Shown here: positions 1-8,128 of the stretch, piece after piece
Numbering within the stretch: position 1 is the stretch's first letter
Layout of the letters: every line of letters begins with the position of its first letter
Position numbers and translations under genes: made by a program
DNA from: Bacteroidaceae bacterium
Lineage (GTDB): Bacteria; Bacteroidota; Bacteroidia; Bacteroidales; Bacteroidaceae
Length of the DNA: 64,000 bases
Reading direction: 5' to 3'
Assembly: GCA_017379075.1 (NCBI GenBank)
Contig: JAFNXL010000012.1
Span: 35,524-99,523 of the forward strand
The notes under the pieces: model-generated
Told to the model about the DNA's origin: nothing
Database searches by the model: none
What the model saw: only the letters and a program-made list of their open reading frames with translations

Positions 1-402
1 CTGTTGCTGTATCAAATCGACCGAGGCATTGAGGAAACCCAGATTCTGCACAGCAGAGAGAATGTCATTCTGGGTCTTACGGGCTATGTCCTCGCTGTAC
101 AAGACTGGCTTTTCGCCAAGTTTGCGTATGAAGCGGTTAATCCTTTTGGTACTGTCAGTACCTGAAAGACAATATATACCAAGGGGAGCCTTAAAGAGTG
201 AAAACCATTTGCTGTTGGGATGCTGACGAATGTAGCCCTCCATGGTGGTGGCGTCAAAATGGGTGCTGTCACTTACCAAAGCCACATGATCCAACAGAGT
301 GGCATCCTCCGGCAAAAACTTTGACACGGAGCATGAAGAGGCAAGAAACACCAATGTGGCCGCCCATAGGGAATATTTTATGGTTTGTTGAAAGGATTTC
401 AC
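1..402 (-). CDS. tamL: TamL-like Omp85-family outer-membrane lipoprotein (N-terminal part; runs off the window)
   Basis: Only the first 134 codons are present; the gene continues beyond position 1. The start is a GTG at 402. The product opens with a lipoprotein signal peptide ending in FLASSCS (lipobox cysteine near residue 24), followed by VSKFLPEDATLLDHV. A K-(F/Y)-LP-E-x-x-LL stretch directly after the cysteine is typical of Bacteroidetes TamA homologues that carry a lipid anchor (TamL). In this family POTRA domains and a 16-strand beta-barrel follow and act in outer-membrane protein or lipoprotein assembly; those parts lie outside the window. It is divergent from the SpoU methyltransferase, a neighbourhood I recall as common in Bacteroidales. 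Family assignment is by motif; fairly sure, not certain. Confidence 0.7.
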   Translation of the reverse strand, partial: MKSFQQTIKYSLWAATLVFLASSCSVSKFLPEDATLLDHVALVSDSTHFDATTMEGYIRQHPNSKWFSLFKAPLGIYCLSGTDSTKRINRFIRKLGEKPVLYSEDIARKTQNDILSAVQNLGFLNASVDLIQQQ

Positions 403-406
403 TACG

Positions 407-414
407 CAAAGATA
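407..414 (-). promoter_or_regulatory. Bacteroidetes -7 element for tamL
   Basis: TATCTTTG matches the Bacteroidetes sigma-factor -7 consensus TAnnTTTG. Its last base is only 4 nt from the GTG start, so transcription would begin almost at the start codon. No convincing -33 TTG is visible at the usual spacing. Confidence 0.5.
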
Positions 415-436
415 ATACTATTTCGGCAAAAATCAT

Positions 437-444
437 TAACTTTG
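437..444 (+). promoter_or_regulatory. Bacteroidetes -7 element for the SpoU methyltransferase gene
   Basis: TAACTTTG matches TAnnTTTG. With the tamL element at 407-414 it forms a compact divergent promoter pair in under 70 bp. Predicted leader to the ATG at 467 is about 19 nt. Confidence 0.5.
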
Positions 445-466
445 CGTTCATAAAGTGCAGAAAATT

Positions 467-1219
467 ATGATAAGCAAAGCCACCATAAAGAAAATTCACG
501 CGCTGGACATGCGTAAGTTCAGGAGAAACGAGCGACTCTTTGTTGCAGAAGGCCCCAAACTAGTTGATGAACTTTGTGCCACAATGAAGCCTGTCTACAT
601 TGCCGCACTGCCGGAATGGATTTCCGAAAAAGCAAAAATTGTATCAGGAACGGAATATGACATTGTTACGCCTGACGAGCTGCAAAGGGCAAGCCTACAG
701 AAGAATCCTCAGCAGGTGATAGCGCTATTCCCCATCCCTGAACACAAATTTAGCACTGAACAATTGAAGAATGAACTGGTGCTCATGCTTGACGGTGTGC
801 AAGACCCGGGAAACTTGGGCACCATTGCAAGGATTGCCGACTGGTTTGGCATCAGAAACATCATCTGCTCTACAGACACCGCCGATATATACAACCCCAA
901 AGCAGTGCAAGCCACAATGGGAGCTCTGGCAAGGGTGAAGTTCCATTATACTGACCTGATCCAACTGCTCTCACAATATGACGGCCCGGTATATGGAACC
1001 TTCCTTGACGGAGAAAACATCTACGGACAAGAACTTTCCGAAAATGGCATCATAGTCATGGGTAATGAAGGAAAGGGCATCAGCCAAGGCGTGGGTGAAA
1101 TGATAAACCGTCGCCTCTACATCCCCAACTACCCTATCGGCACACAGACTACGGAAAGCCTAAACGTGGCCATTGCCACCAGCATTGTGTGTGCGGAATT
1201 TCGCAGAAGATGCCAGTAA
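467..1219 (+). CDS. TrmH/SpoU-family RNA 2'-O-ribose methyltransferase
   Basis: 250 residues from ATG 467; an in-frame GTG at 455 is possible, but MISKATIKKIHAL is the usual beginning of this family. The N-terminal part (about 1-95) is the RNA-binding L7Ae-like region with the FVAEGPKLV motif. The C-terminal SPOUT domain carries the three family motifs: DPGNLGTIARIADWFG near 115, VMGNEGKGIS near 200, and IPNYPIGTQTTESLNVAIA near 220, which forms the SAM-binding knot. It should methylate the ribose of a tRNA or rRNA nucleotide; the exact target cannot be read from sequence. Its last 60 bp overlap the 3' end of the convergent symporter gene. Confidence 0.88.
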   Translation: MISKATIKKIHALDMRKFRRNERLFVAEGPKLVDELCATMKPVYIAALPEWISEKAKIVSGTEYDIVTPDELQRASLQKNPQQVIALFPIPEHKFSTEQLKNELVLMLDGVQDPGNLGTIARIADWFGIRNIICSTDTADIYNPKAVQATMGALARVKFHYTDLIQLLSQYDGPVYGTFLDGENIYGQELSENGIIVMGNEGKGISQGVGEMINRRLYIPNYPIGTQTTESLNVAIATSIVCAEFRRRCQ

Positions 1220-2620
1220 AAGCAGGAAAGTGACAAGTCCGTTAAAGATCAGCAATTCGTAACCAAACTTATATCCCACAGCGGTCAACATATAGCAGTC
1301 GGCAGCATAGCATATTATCGGTGCCGCCAAACAAATGATGGGGACCCATCTGTGTGCCGGCTGTCTTTTGGTCAACAGTCCAAAAGCAAACAGTCCGAGG
1401 ATTGGTCCATAGGTATAACTGCAGACCGTGTAAACAGCATCAATCACGCTTGTATTGTTTACGGCTCGTACCACCATGATAAACAGCCAAAACGCAACCC
1501 CTATCATGGGATGTGTCCACTTGCGCAACCGTTCATCATCGGGCCGGCGTGCAATGTCCACACAAAAGGAGGTGGTCAAAGAAGCCATTGCACTGTCTGC
1601 ACTACTAAATGCAGCTGCAACAATGCCTAACGTAAAATAAATTAGCGCTGCGCTTCCAAGGTAGCCTCCTGCACATAAAGCGGGCATAAGGGCATCGCCC
1701 GTTGGGAGTTCCAATTGCATTTGTCGGGTATACAATACCATCAATACGCCAAGAGCCATAAAAAGCATATTGACTGGCAGATAGCATAATCCGTTAACGC
1801 ACATATTCAAACGACTCTCCTTCAGGTTTCGACAAGTTAGATTCTTCTGCATGGAATCCTGGTCAAGGCCCGTCATCACCACAACTACAAAGATTCCGCC
1901 AAGGAACTGTTTCCAGAAATAGTTTTTACTGTTGGGGTCATCAAACATGAAAACATTACTCATTGGGCTGCTCCACACCTCATTCCAGGCTCTTGCAATC
2001 CCCCACTCCATTTGGCTGCAAAGCTGATAAATGATGAGTACAAGTGCCGAAAGCAGTACGAATGTTTGCAAGCAGTCGCTCCAGACAATGGTGCGTATGC
2101 CACTGCGTCTTGTATAAAGCCACATAAGCGCGAGCAACAAAGCCGTATTCATCCAAAAAGGAATGCCATAGTGGTCAAAAATCAAAGTCTGTAGAATGGT
2201 ACATGCAAGATACAACCTGATGCTGGCGCCAATCAGTTTGCTGATAAAGAAAAAGACGGAACCAGTAAGGTATGGGATGTGGCCAAAGCGATAATCAAGA
2301 TAAGTGTAAATGGTTGTCAAGTTCATGCGGTAATACAAAGGAAGCAGCACAAAGGCAACCAAAGCGTAACCGACCACAAATCCCAAACACATCTGAATAT
2401 AAGCCATGGAGGAACTCTCTACCATTCCGGGCACACTGACAAAGGTCACACCACTGACGCTTGCACCAATCATTCCGAAAGCCACAGCCCACCAACGGGA
2501 AGTGCGGTTACCACGGAAAAACGCGTCATTGTCTGTACGCCGACTAGTCAGATAGGAAAGTAAAAGCAGCAAGGCAAAATACCCTGCTGCACAAATGAGC
2601 AAATATGAGCCCTGTATCAT
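1160..2620 (-). CDS. Sodium:solute symporter family protein (SSS)
   Basis: 486 residues, almost entirely hydrophobic, with about 13 transmembrane segments, beginning with a helix at residues 6-24. The stretch WWAVAFGMIGASVSGVTFVS (about 43-62) is the conserved TM2 region of the SSS family, and GIVAAAFSSADSAMASLTTS (about 332-351) is the TM8 region carrying the Na2-site serines. It is expected to import a sugar, amino acid or other organic solute with Na+ across the inner membrane; the substrate is not predictable here. The start overlaps the stop of the upstream acidic-tail gene (ATGA-type), suggesting translational coupling. It ends inside the convergent methyltransferase gene. Confidence 0.87.
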   Translation of the reverse strand: MIQGSYLLICAAGYFALLLLLSYLTSRRTDNDAFFRGNRTSRWWAVAFGMIGASVSGVTFVSVPGMVESSSMAYIQMCLGFVVGYALVAFVLLPLYYRMNLTTIYTYLDYRFGHIPYLTGSVFFFISKLIGASIRLYLACTILQTLIFDHYGIPFWMNTALLLALMWLYTRRSGIRTIVWSDCLQTFVLLSALVLIIYQLCSQMEWGIARAWNEVWSSPMSNVFMFDDPNSKNYFWKQFLGGIFVVVVMTGLDQDSMQKNLTCRNLKESRLNMCVNGLCYLPVNMLFMALGVLMVLYTRQMQLELPTGDALMPALCAGGYLGSAALIYFTLGIVAAAFSSADSAMASLTTSFCVDIARRPDDERLRKWTHPMIGVAFWLFIMVVRAVNNTSVIDAVYTVCSYTYGPILGLFAFGLLTKRQPAHRWVPIICLAAPIICYAADCYMLTAVGYKFGYELLIFNGLVTFLLLLASSAKFRTHNAGGNGHV

Positions 2621-3414
2621 AATTCACTTACTTCTTCCATACCAAAGCCCTCTTCCTCCTCATCCTTGATTTCGGCTTCGGGCGCATAACTGCTGTAGAA
2701 GGTGTCATCATTCTCGCTGACTTCATCTTCCTCATCATCATTGTTATATTCTGAATTGTCGGCATCCACGGCATCTTCGTCGAAATCACCGTCCTCATCA
2801 GAATCATAAGGCTTAGAATCTGGTTTGAATTGCACTTTTTCCACGGGTTCCTTCTTCTTTGCAAAAATGGCTTCCACCCATGTACCTTTGGTAATTTCAA
2901 GCACCTCGAATCCTTGTGAAACCTTAAGTTCGAGTGTTCCTCCGGGAGCATGAATACGACTTGCAGGTAGCTGTGTTGTACTGATTTCGAAAGCACTGTT
3001 GATGATGTCCTTTGTTGTTGAAGAGATAGAATCCCATCCGCCACCGAAGTTGCGGTCTATAAGTTCAAGCAGGGTGGCAACGGTGATATGCTTGACGTTT
3101 TCAAAGGTGAGGTCTGAAAGATTCTTTATTACCTTTTTACGCAAGGCAATACTGCCCTTTCCCGATTTGCAATGCGACATAAGCGCCCATTCACCGTTTT
3201 CATATTTCTTTACATCGCGTACGTCATCTGGATTATAATGCACAACTTCAAAAGCCTGCCTGATGACATTCAACAGTTTGTCCTCGCTGGAGGCAAAGTC
3301 TTCTTCCTGCTTGGTCTGTTCCCACAATGCAGAAAGTTGGTATTCGTCAATTGTCCATATATTTGTGCTGTTCAAGTCGAGCACAGAATCCATCAATAAG
3401 GTTCTTTTAGCCAT
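2617..3414 (-). CDS. Conserved Bacteroidales protein of unknown function with acidic C-terminal tail
   Basis: 265 residues, no signal peptide or membrane segment, so cytoplasmic. I do not recognise the family. Residues 1-200 look globular, with a mix of helices and a GGTLELKVSQGFEVLEITKGTWVEAIF stretch that is probably beta-rich. Residues from about 210 to the end form a low-complexity tail dominated by Asp and Glu (DSDEDGDFDEDAVDADNSE and similar), probably disordered. It sits 28 bp after purT and overlaps the symporter start by 4 bp, so the three genes probably form one transcript. No function should be inferred from this position alone. Confidence 0.75.
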   Translation of the reverse strand: MAKRTLLMDSVLDLNSTNIWTIDEYQLSALWEQTKQEEDFASSEDKLLNVIRQAFEVVHYNPDDVRDVKKYENGEWALMSHCKSGKGSIALRKKVIKNLSDLTFENVKHITVATLLELIDRNFGGGWDSISSTTKDIINSAFEISTTQLPASRIHAPGGTLELKVSQGFEVLEITKGTWVEAIFAKKKEPVEKVQFKPDSKPYDSDEDGDFDEDAVDADNSEYNNDDEEDEVSENDDTFYSSYAPEAEIKDEEEEGFGMEEVSEL

Positions 3415-3442
3415 ATTGTCTATATTCTATAATTATAACAGA

Positions 3443-4609
3443 TTACTTAACTTTTACACCAGAGGCCAACTGCTTGCACTTTTCTCTCAACAAGTTCTGG
3501 TCTGCATCCATATTGTCCCAACAAACCACAACACCCATTCTTCGGCCTACATGAGCTACGGGCTTGCCGAAAATGCGGAGGTAAGTCTGTGTGGCAGCGC
3601 AAACCTGCTCCATTCCTTCGTATTGGGGATTTTCACTTTCCACCTCGGAAAGAATAACGGCAGACGCACCCTGGCGCTCTTGAGTGATTTCAGGAATAGG
3701 CAATCCGAGCACAGCACGACAATGCAATTCAAATTCGCTTAAATTCTGTGTGCCAGCCAATGTTACCATTCCGGTGTCGTGAGGTCTTGGACTCAACTCG
3801 CTAAAGATGACACCTTCCTTATTGCTAACAAAGAACTCCACACCCCAAATACCAGCACCGGTCAAAGCTTCTGTAACCTTGGCTGCCATTTGTTGCGCTT
3901 CGGCCAATTGTTCGGCTGTCATGGCCATGGGTTGGAAGCTTTCTCTGTAGTCGCCACCTTTCTGCACATGGCCGATGGGCTGGCAGAACAATGTGGGGCC
4001 GTTCTTTTGTGTAACGGTGAGAAGGGTGATTTCAAAATCAAAAGGAATGAACTGCTCCACTATCACCTCGCGCAAATCACCACGGGCACCACCGCAAGCA
4101 CACTCCCATGCTTGAGGAAGTTCTTCGGGGGTGTCAACCTTGCTTTGACCATGACCGCTACTGCTCATCAATGGCTTGATAATGCAGGGGAAACCAATTG
4201 TCTTGGTTGCCTCCAACAGTTCCTCGTAAGTGCTGGCATATTTATAGTTCGCGGTTTTGAGTCCGAGTTCAGTGTGAGCCAATTCACGGATTGCTTTGCG
4301 GTTCATGGTGAAATTCACAGCCTTTGCACTGGGAACAACCTGGATGCCCTGCTTTTCGCAATCGTAGAGACGTTCTGTACGGATGGCCTCAATCTCGGGC
4401 ACAATGATGTCGGGTTTCACCTCATCTACAGCCGCCATCAGCGCATCGCCATCGAGCATACTGAAAACACGACACTCATCTGCCACTTGCATGGCAGGTG
4501 CTCCCTGATAGCTGTCACAAGCCACCACATACTGTCCTTTTCGCTGGCAGGCAATGACGAATTCCTTACCGAGTTCGCCTGAACCTAAAAGCATAATCTT
4601 CTTTTTCAT
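3443..4609 (-). CDS. purT: Formate-dependent phosphoribosylglycinamide formyltransferase (GAR transformylase 2)
   Basis: 388 residues, the normal length for PurT. ATP-grasp enzyme that makes formyl-GAR from GAR, formate and ATP in purine synthesis. The N-terminal [17 protein letters not shown] is the nucleotide-fold beginning; [10 protein letters not shown] near residue 150 is the flexible ATP-binding loop; [27 protein letters not shown] (about 255-280) carries the metal-binding Glu residues. It is probably first in an operon with the two downstream genes. A possible -7 element (TAAGTTTG, 4656-4663) lies about 50 bp upstream, although read-through from rarA is also possible. Confidence 0.95.
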   Translation of the reverse strand: MKKKIMLLGSGELGKEFVIACQRKGQYVVACDSYQGAPAMQVADECRVFSMLDGDALMAAVDEVKPDIIVPEIEAIRTERLYDCEKQGIQVVPSAKAVNFTMNRKAIRELAHTELGLKTANYKYASTYEELLEATKTIGFPCIIKPLMSSSGHGQSKVDTPEELPQAWECACGGARGDLREVIVEQFIPFDFEITLLTVTQKNGPTLFCQPIGHVQKGGDYRESFQPMAMTAEQLAEAQQMAAKVTEALTGAGIWGVEFFVSNKEGVIFSELSPRPHDTGMVTLAGTQNLSEFELHCRAVLGLPIPEITQERQGASAVILSEVESENPQYEGMEQVCAATQTYLRIFGKPVAHVGRRMGVVVCWDNMDADQNLLREKCKQLASGVKVK

Positions 4610-4679
4610 ATCCTTTATGTTTTTCTTTATATTATTACTTTCAACTTGTTGTTTTCAAACTTATTGTCTTATTCATTTC

Positions 4680-5957
4680 TTATTCATTAAACCTATCTCC
4701 CCACAACATCTGCATTTGTTCCTTCATGCGTACTTCCTGCGGATTGGATTGCGGATGCCAGAGACGCGCCTGTTGCAATTCATCGGGCAGAAACTGCTGA
4801 TGCACGAAATTGTTTTTGTAGTCATGGGCATATTTGTAACCTTTATGGTAACCCAAATCAGCCATCAGTTTGGTGGGAGCGTTGCGCAAATGGAGCGGAA
4901 CCGGGAGATTGCCGGTCTGCTGCACCATCTGTATGGCAGAATTGATTCCCATATAAGCCGAGTTGCTCTTGGCGCTTGTAGCGAGATAGACCGTAGCTTC
5001 TGCAAGAGGAATTCGGCCTTCGGGCCAACCAATTTTGTGTACGGCATCAAAGGCTGCATTGGCCAAGAGCAATGCGTTGGGATTGGCAAGACCGATGTCC
5101 TCGGACGCAGAGATGACCAGACGACGGGCAATGAACTTGGGATCTTCACCTCCTTCTATCATACGCGCAAGCCAATAGAGTGCCGCATCAGGGTCACTTC
5201 CACGAATACTCTTGATGAAGGCGGAAATGATGTCATAGTGCATTTCGCCATCCTTATCGTATGCCAGCGGATTCTGCTGAAGACGTTCGTAAACGATTGT
5301 GTCGTTGATGACAATGTCCTCATCCGCCGGGGCAGACTCGTACAGGAGTTCAAGAATATTGAGCAGCTTGCGCGCATCGCCTCCGCTATATCTCAGCAAA
5401 GCGTCTGTCTCTTCAATCCTGAAAGTGCGTTCCTTCAGAAAGACATCCGTCAGTACGGCATTGTCCACAAGCTTCAGAAGGTCGTCCTTCTCCAGGCTTT
5501 TAAGCACATAGACCTGGCAACGGCTAAGCAAAGGACGTATCACCTCAAATGAGGGGTTCTCTGTGGTGGCGCCTATCAAAGTGACAATTCCTTTTTCCAC
5601 AGCGCCCAAGAGACTGTCCTGCTGGGATTTGCTGAACCGATGGATTTCATCGATAAACAGAATTGGGCTGGCATTGTTGAAGAATCTGTTGCTCTGGGCT
5701 TTCTCAATGACCTCGCGGACATCCTTCACACCGCAGTTTACGGCACTGAGCGTATAGAAGGGAGTTTCCAGTTGTTTGGCAATGATTGTAGCCAATGTGG
5801 TTTTGCCCACTCCCGGAGGCCCCCAAAGAATAAAGCTGGAGATACGTTTGGCCTCAATCATCTTACGCAAAACACCACCTTGGCCAACCAAATGTGGCTG
5901 GCCAATATAGTTGTCAAGCGTCGTCGGACGCATACGTTCTGCCAAAGGTGCGCTCAT
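4680..5957 (-). CDS. rarA: Replication-associated recombination protein A (AAA+ ATPase)
   Basis: 425 residues, full length for RarA/MgsA. The N-terminal AAA+ module shows Walker A GPPGVGKTT near residue 45, Walker B LFIDEIHRFSKSQQDSLL near 100, sensor 1 GATTENPSF near 130, and the arginine-finger region RPLLSRCQVY. The C-terminal half (about 240-425), with GSDPDAALYWLARMIEGGEDP and AYMGINSAIQ, is the MgsA tetramerisation domain. It acts at stalled replication forks with SSB and RecA. Upstream, TATTTTTG (5966-5973) fits a -7 element. Confidence 0.95.
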   Translation of the reverse strand: MSAPLAERMRPTTLDNYIGQPHLVGQGGVLRKMIEAKRISSFILWGPPGVGKTTLATIIAKQLETPFYTLSAVNCGVKDVREVIEKAQSNRFFNNASPILFIDEIHRFSKSQQDSLLGAVEKGIVTLIGATTENPSFEVIRPLLSRCQVYVLKSLEKDDLLKLVDNAVLTDVFLKERTFRIEETDALLRYSGGDARKLLNILELLYESAPADEDIVINDTIVYERLQQNPLAYDKDGEMHYDIISAFIKSIRGSDPDAALYWLARMIEGGEDPKFIARRLVISASEDIGLANPNALLLANAAFDAVHKIGWPEGRIPLAEATVYLATSAKSNSAYMGINSAIQMVQQTGNLPVPLHLRNAPTKLMADLGYHKGYKYAHDYKNNFVHQQFLPDELQQARLWHPQSNPQEVRMKEQMQMLWGDRFNE

Positions 5958-5965
5958 AACGAGTA

Positions 5966-5973
5966 CAAAAATA
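5966..5973 (-). promoter_or_regulatory. Candidate -7 element for rarA
   Basis: TATTTTTG fits TAnnTTTG, with 8 nt between the element and the rarA ATG. The motif lies in an A/T tract, so chance occurrence is possible. Confidence 0.35.
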
Positions 5974-6018
5974 TAAAAAAAAACTCATCTTTGGGTAAGT
6001 TTTCAATAAAAAATACAC

Positions 6019-6026
6019 TAATTTTG
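6019..6026 (+). promoter_or_regulatory. -7 element directly before the glycosyltransferase ATG
   Basis: TAATTTTG fits TAnnTTTG and ends 4 nt before the ATG at 6031. A start site about four nucleotides after the element would leave a 5' leader of about one nucleotide. Confidence 0.45.
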
Positions 6027-6030
6027 CAGC

Positions 6031-6915
6031 ATGATACTTTCAATTCTCATACCTGTGTACAATTATAACTGTGTGGCATTGGTCAAAGCTTTGCAACAAC
6101 AGGCAGAAAATTGTAATATAGATTATGAAATTTTAGTAGCCGACGACGGTTCTGACAATGCGGCTGTCGTCTGCCAAAACAGAGAGATTAACGCCATACC
6201 CCACTCCTTCTATCATGAAATGGGTAAGAACCACGGCCGTTCATGGATAAGAAACTGGCTCGTAGGCCAGTCGCAAGGAGAGTTTCTTTTGTTCATAGAC
6301 AGCGATGCGGAAGTCTGCAATGCACACTTTATCGGCAATTATTTGAGGCACGTTGAAAAGGGTGCTGTAATATGCGGTGGAATTTTACATCCCGAGGAAA
6401 ATTTTTCTCCCTCGCGACGCCTGCGATATCGCTATGAAAAAGCAATGGAACCTTGCTTCACCGCAGAACGTAGAAACCAGCATCCGTACGCCAACCTGCG
6501 CACCTTCAATTTCATGATGCCGAGGGAAGTAGCCTTGACTCACCCTTTTGACGAATCAATCACCCTTTACGGATACGAAGACACGCTTCTGGGGAGTCAG
6601 TTTGAAAAGGAAGGTATAAAGGTCGTCCACATTGACAACCCGTTGATAAATGCTGACATAGAGGAAAATCTCAGATTCTTGGAGAAGACAGAAGAATCCA
6701 TGCTTAGCCTCTATCAACTGAAGGACAAGATGCGGAACCATTCGCGCTTGCTGGCTTCTTATGAAAAGATAAAGCGCTTCAAACTCGATGTCCTTTTGCG
6801 AATCTTGTTTCCCTTGCTGCGTCCCCTATTAACGTGGCACCTCGCCGGAAGCCAGCCTACCGTCATCGCATTGCAGTTCTATAAACTGGCTTATTACTGC
6901 ACCTTGTGCAAATAA
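6031..6915 (+). CDS. Family 2 glycosyltransferase
   Basis: 294 residues. The N-terminal GT-A fold opens with SILIPVYNYN, followed by the nucleotide-sugar residues ADDGSD near 40 and the DxD-type metal site FIDSDAE near 92-98. The middle part (FNFMMPREVALTHPFDESITLYGYEDTLLG, about 160-190) contains the conserved catalytic-side ED motif. The last 40 residues are hydrophobic and may attach to the membrane. It probably transfers a sugar from a nucleotide donor to a surface glycan; donor and acceptor are unknown. It ends 17 bp before the radical-SAM gene, so they are probably co-transcribed. The ATG used immediately follows a promoter element. Confidence 0.85.
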   Translation: MILSILIPVYNYNCVALVKALQQQAENCNIDYEILVADDGSDNAAVVCQNREINAIPHSFYHEMGKNHGRSWIRNWLVGQSQGEFLLFIDSDAEVCNAHFIGNYLRHVEKGAVICGGILHPEENFSPSRRLRYRYEKAMEPCFTAERRNQHPYANLRTFNFMMPREVALTHPFDESITLYGYEDTLLGSQFEKEGIKVVHIDNPLINADIEENLRFLEKTEESMLSLYQLKDKMRNHSRLLASYEKIKRFKLDVLLRILFPLLRPLLTWHLAGSQPTVIALQFYKLAYYCTLCK

Positions 6916-6932
6916 CTCTGAAACAAAAACCA

Positions 6933-7793
6933 ATGGAGCATACACGAAACAGAACGATATCAAGATGTTACCTTGAAATTACCAATATCTGCAACTTGAG
7001 CTGCAAGTTCTGCCCAAAGACAAAACGCACGAAGAGGTCTCTTTTGCAGGACGAATTTGACCTGTTGACAGACCGGCTGAAAGGGCATATCCAGTTTCTC
7101 TATTTCCATCTGATGGGCGAACCCTTTCTGCACCCCTTGCTACCCCATTTCATTGCAACTGCCCGTGAGAAAGGTTTCGTTCCTGTAATCACCACCAACG
7201 GCACTCTGCTAAAGAATGCAGGTGAGATTCTGCTTGCCTATCCACATAAGATACAAATTTCCATTCATTCGCACGAAGGCAACGGAAAGGAAAACCCAGA
7301 AGCGTACATGAGCGAGGTGATGACCTTTGCCAAAGAAGCGGCTCAGCGAGGCATCATTGTGGTGCTGCGTCTATGGAACGAAGGCGGATATGACAGCAAC
7401 AACGAGCGCCTGCTTCAACTGGCCGCACAACACCAGCCACACCCTTGGACAGAAAGATACGACGGATGGAAACTTGCCACAAACCTCTACATCGAATTTG
7501 ACAAGATGTTTGAATGGCCAGATGAGGAACACCCTGAGTATGACGAGGAAGAAGTCTTCTGCTATGCACTGCGCAATCAGATTGGTGTACTGGTGGACGG
7601 AACCGTGGTTCCCTGCTGCCTTGACCATGACGGTGCCATTCCATTGGGCAACCTATACCAAGAGACATTCGAGGAAATCATCAATTCGCCACGAGCCACC
7701 AAGTTGCTTGACGGCTTCACCCACCATTGTGCATCCGAGCCATTATGCCGCAAGTGCGGGTATGCTGCCGTAACAAAAAGATTCAGAAAATAA
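6933..7793 (+). CDS. Radical SAM protein with SPASM-like C-terminal iron-sulfur domain
   Basis: 286 residues from ATG 6933; an upstream GTG at 6906 would overlap the glycosyltransferase stop and adds nothing conserved. CNLSCKFC (CxxxCxxC) near residues 20-27 binds the radical [4Fe-4S] cluster, and the following FHLMGEPFLHP is the GGE-like SAM motif. The C-terminal region holds further cysteines (VVPCCLD, then CASEPLCRKCG) matching a SPASM domain that binds auxiliary clusters. Such proteins modify peptides or small molecules; no precursor peptide is evident nearby, although the next small gene has not been excluded as a partner. Substrate unknown. Confidence 0.85.
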   Translation: MEHTRNRTISRCYLEITNICNLSCKFCPKTKRTKRSLLQDEFDLLTDRLKGHIQFLYFHLMGEPFLHPLLPHFIATAREKGFVPVITTNGTLLKNAGEILLAYPHKIQISIHSHEGNGKENPEAYMSEVMTFAKEAAQRGIIVVLRLWNEGGYDSNNERLLQLAAQHQPHPWTERYDGWKLATNLYIEFDKMFEWPDEEHPEYDEEEVFCYALRNQIGVLVDGTVVPCCLDHDGAIPLGNLYQETFEEIINSPRATKLLDGFTHHCASEPLCRKCGYAAVTKRFRK

Positions 7794-7805
7794 TCATAAG
7801 TCAAT

Positions 7806-8096
7806 ATGTACCAGAAATTCATCATAAACCAAGACGGAGTGCTGAAGTTCGGCATCGTCTTCTTGCATCGCGATTTATTACAGCACGGTGAAAGTTGTCC
7901 AAACGGCGGAGGACTTTGGAAAATAGACGAGAAAAGAAATGTGGTGCTGCTTTATGGCCGTTCTTTCGATTTCGGCTTGCCAGATTTCAGTAATGTGAGA
8001 CGTGTGGAATGGCATGGCGTGGGCGGCAGTCCCCTGCCTTTGCTCTATCTGCCCCACTGGCCGGATGAAAGTAAGGTTCAACCCATCATCATTTAA
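7806..8096 (+). CDS. Small conserved hypothetical protein (96 aa)
   Basis: 96 residues, begins 12 bp after the radical-SAM stop and ends 32 bp before the GH20 gene. No signal peptide, membrane span or known motif. The sequence includes an HRDLLQHGESCPNGGGLWKID stretch and a C-terminal GSPLPLLYLPHWPDESKVQPIII. It contains only one cysteine and no repeated core, so it does not look like a typical RiPP precursor. Codon use and the even spacing argue for a real gene. Function unknown. Confidence 0.7.
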   Translation: MYQKFIINQDGVLKFGIVFLHRDLLQHGESCPNGGGLWKIDEKRNVVLLYGRSFDFGLPDFSNVRRVEWHGVGGSPLPLLYLPHWPDESKVQPIII

Positions 8097-8128
8097 GCAC
8101 ACATATTTTATAATGTATAGAAGAGGTT

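Noticed and set aside
1160-1219. 60-bp overlap of the trmH-like and symporter genes as an annotation error
   Set aside because: Both frames keep family-typical C-terminal sequence; convergent 3' overlaps of this size occur and neither needs shortening.
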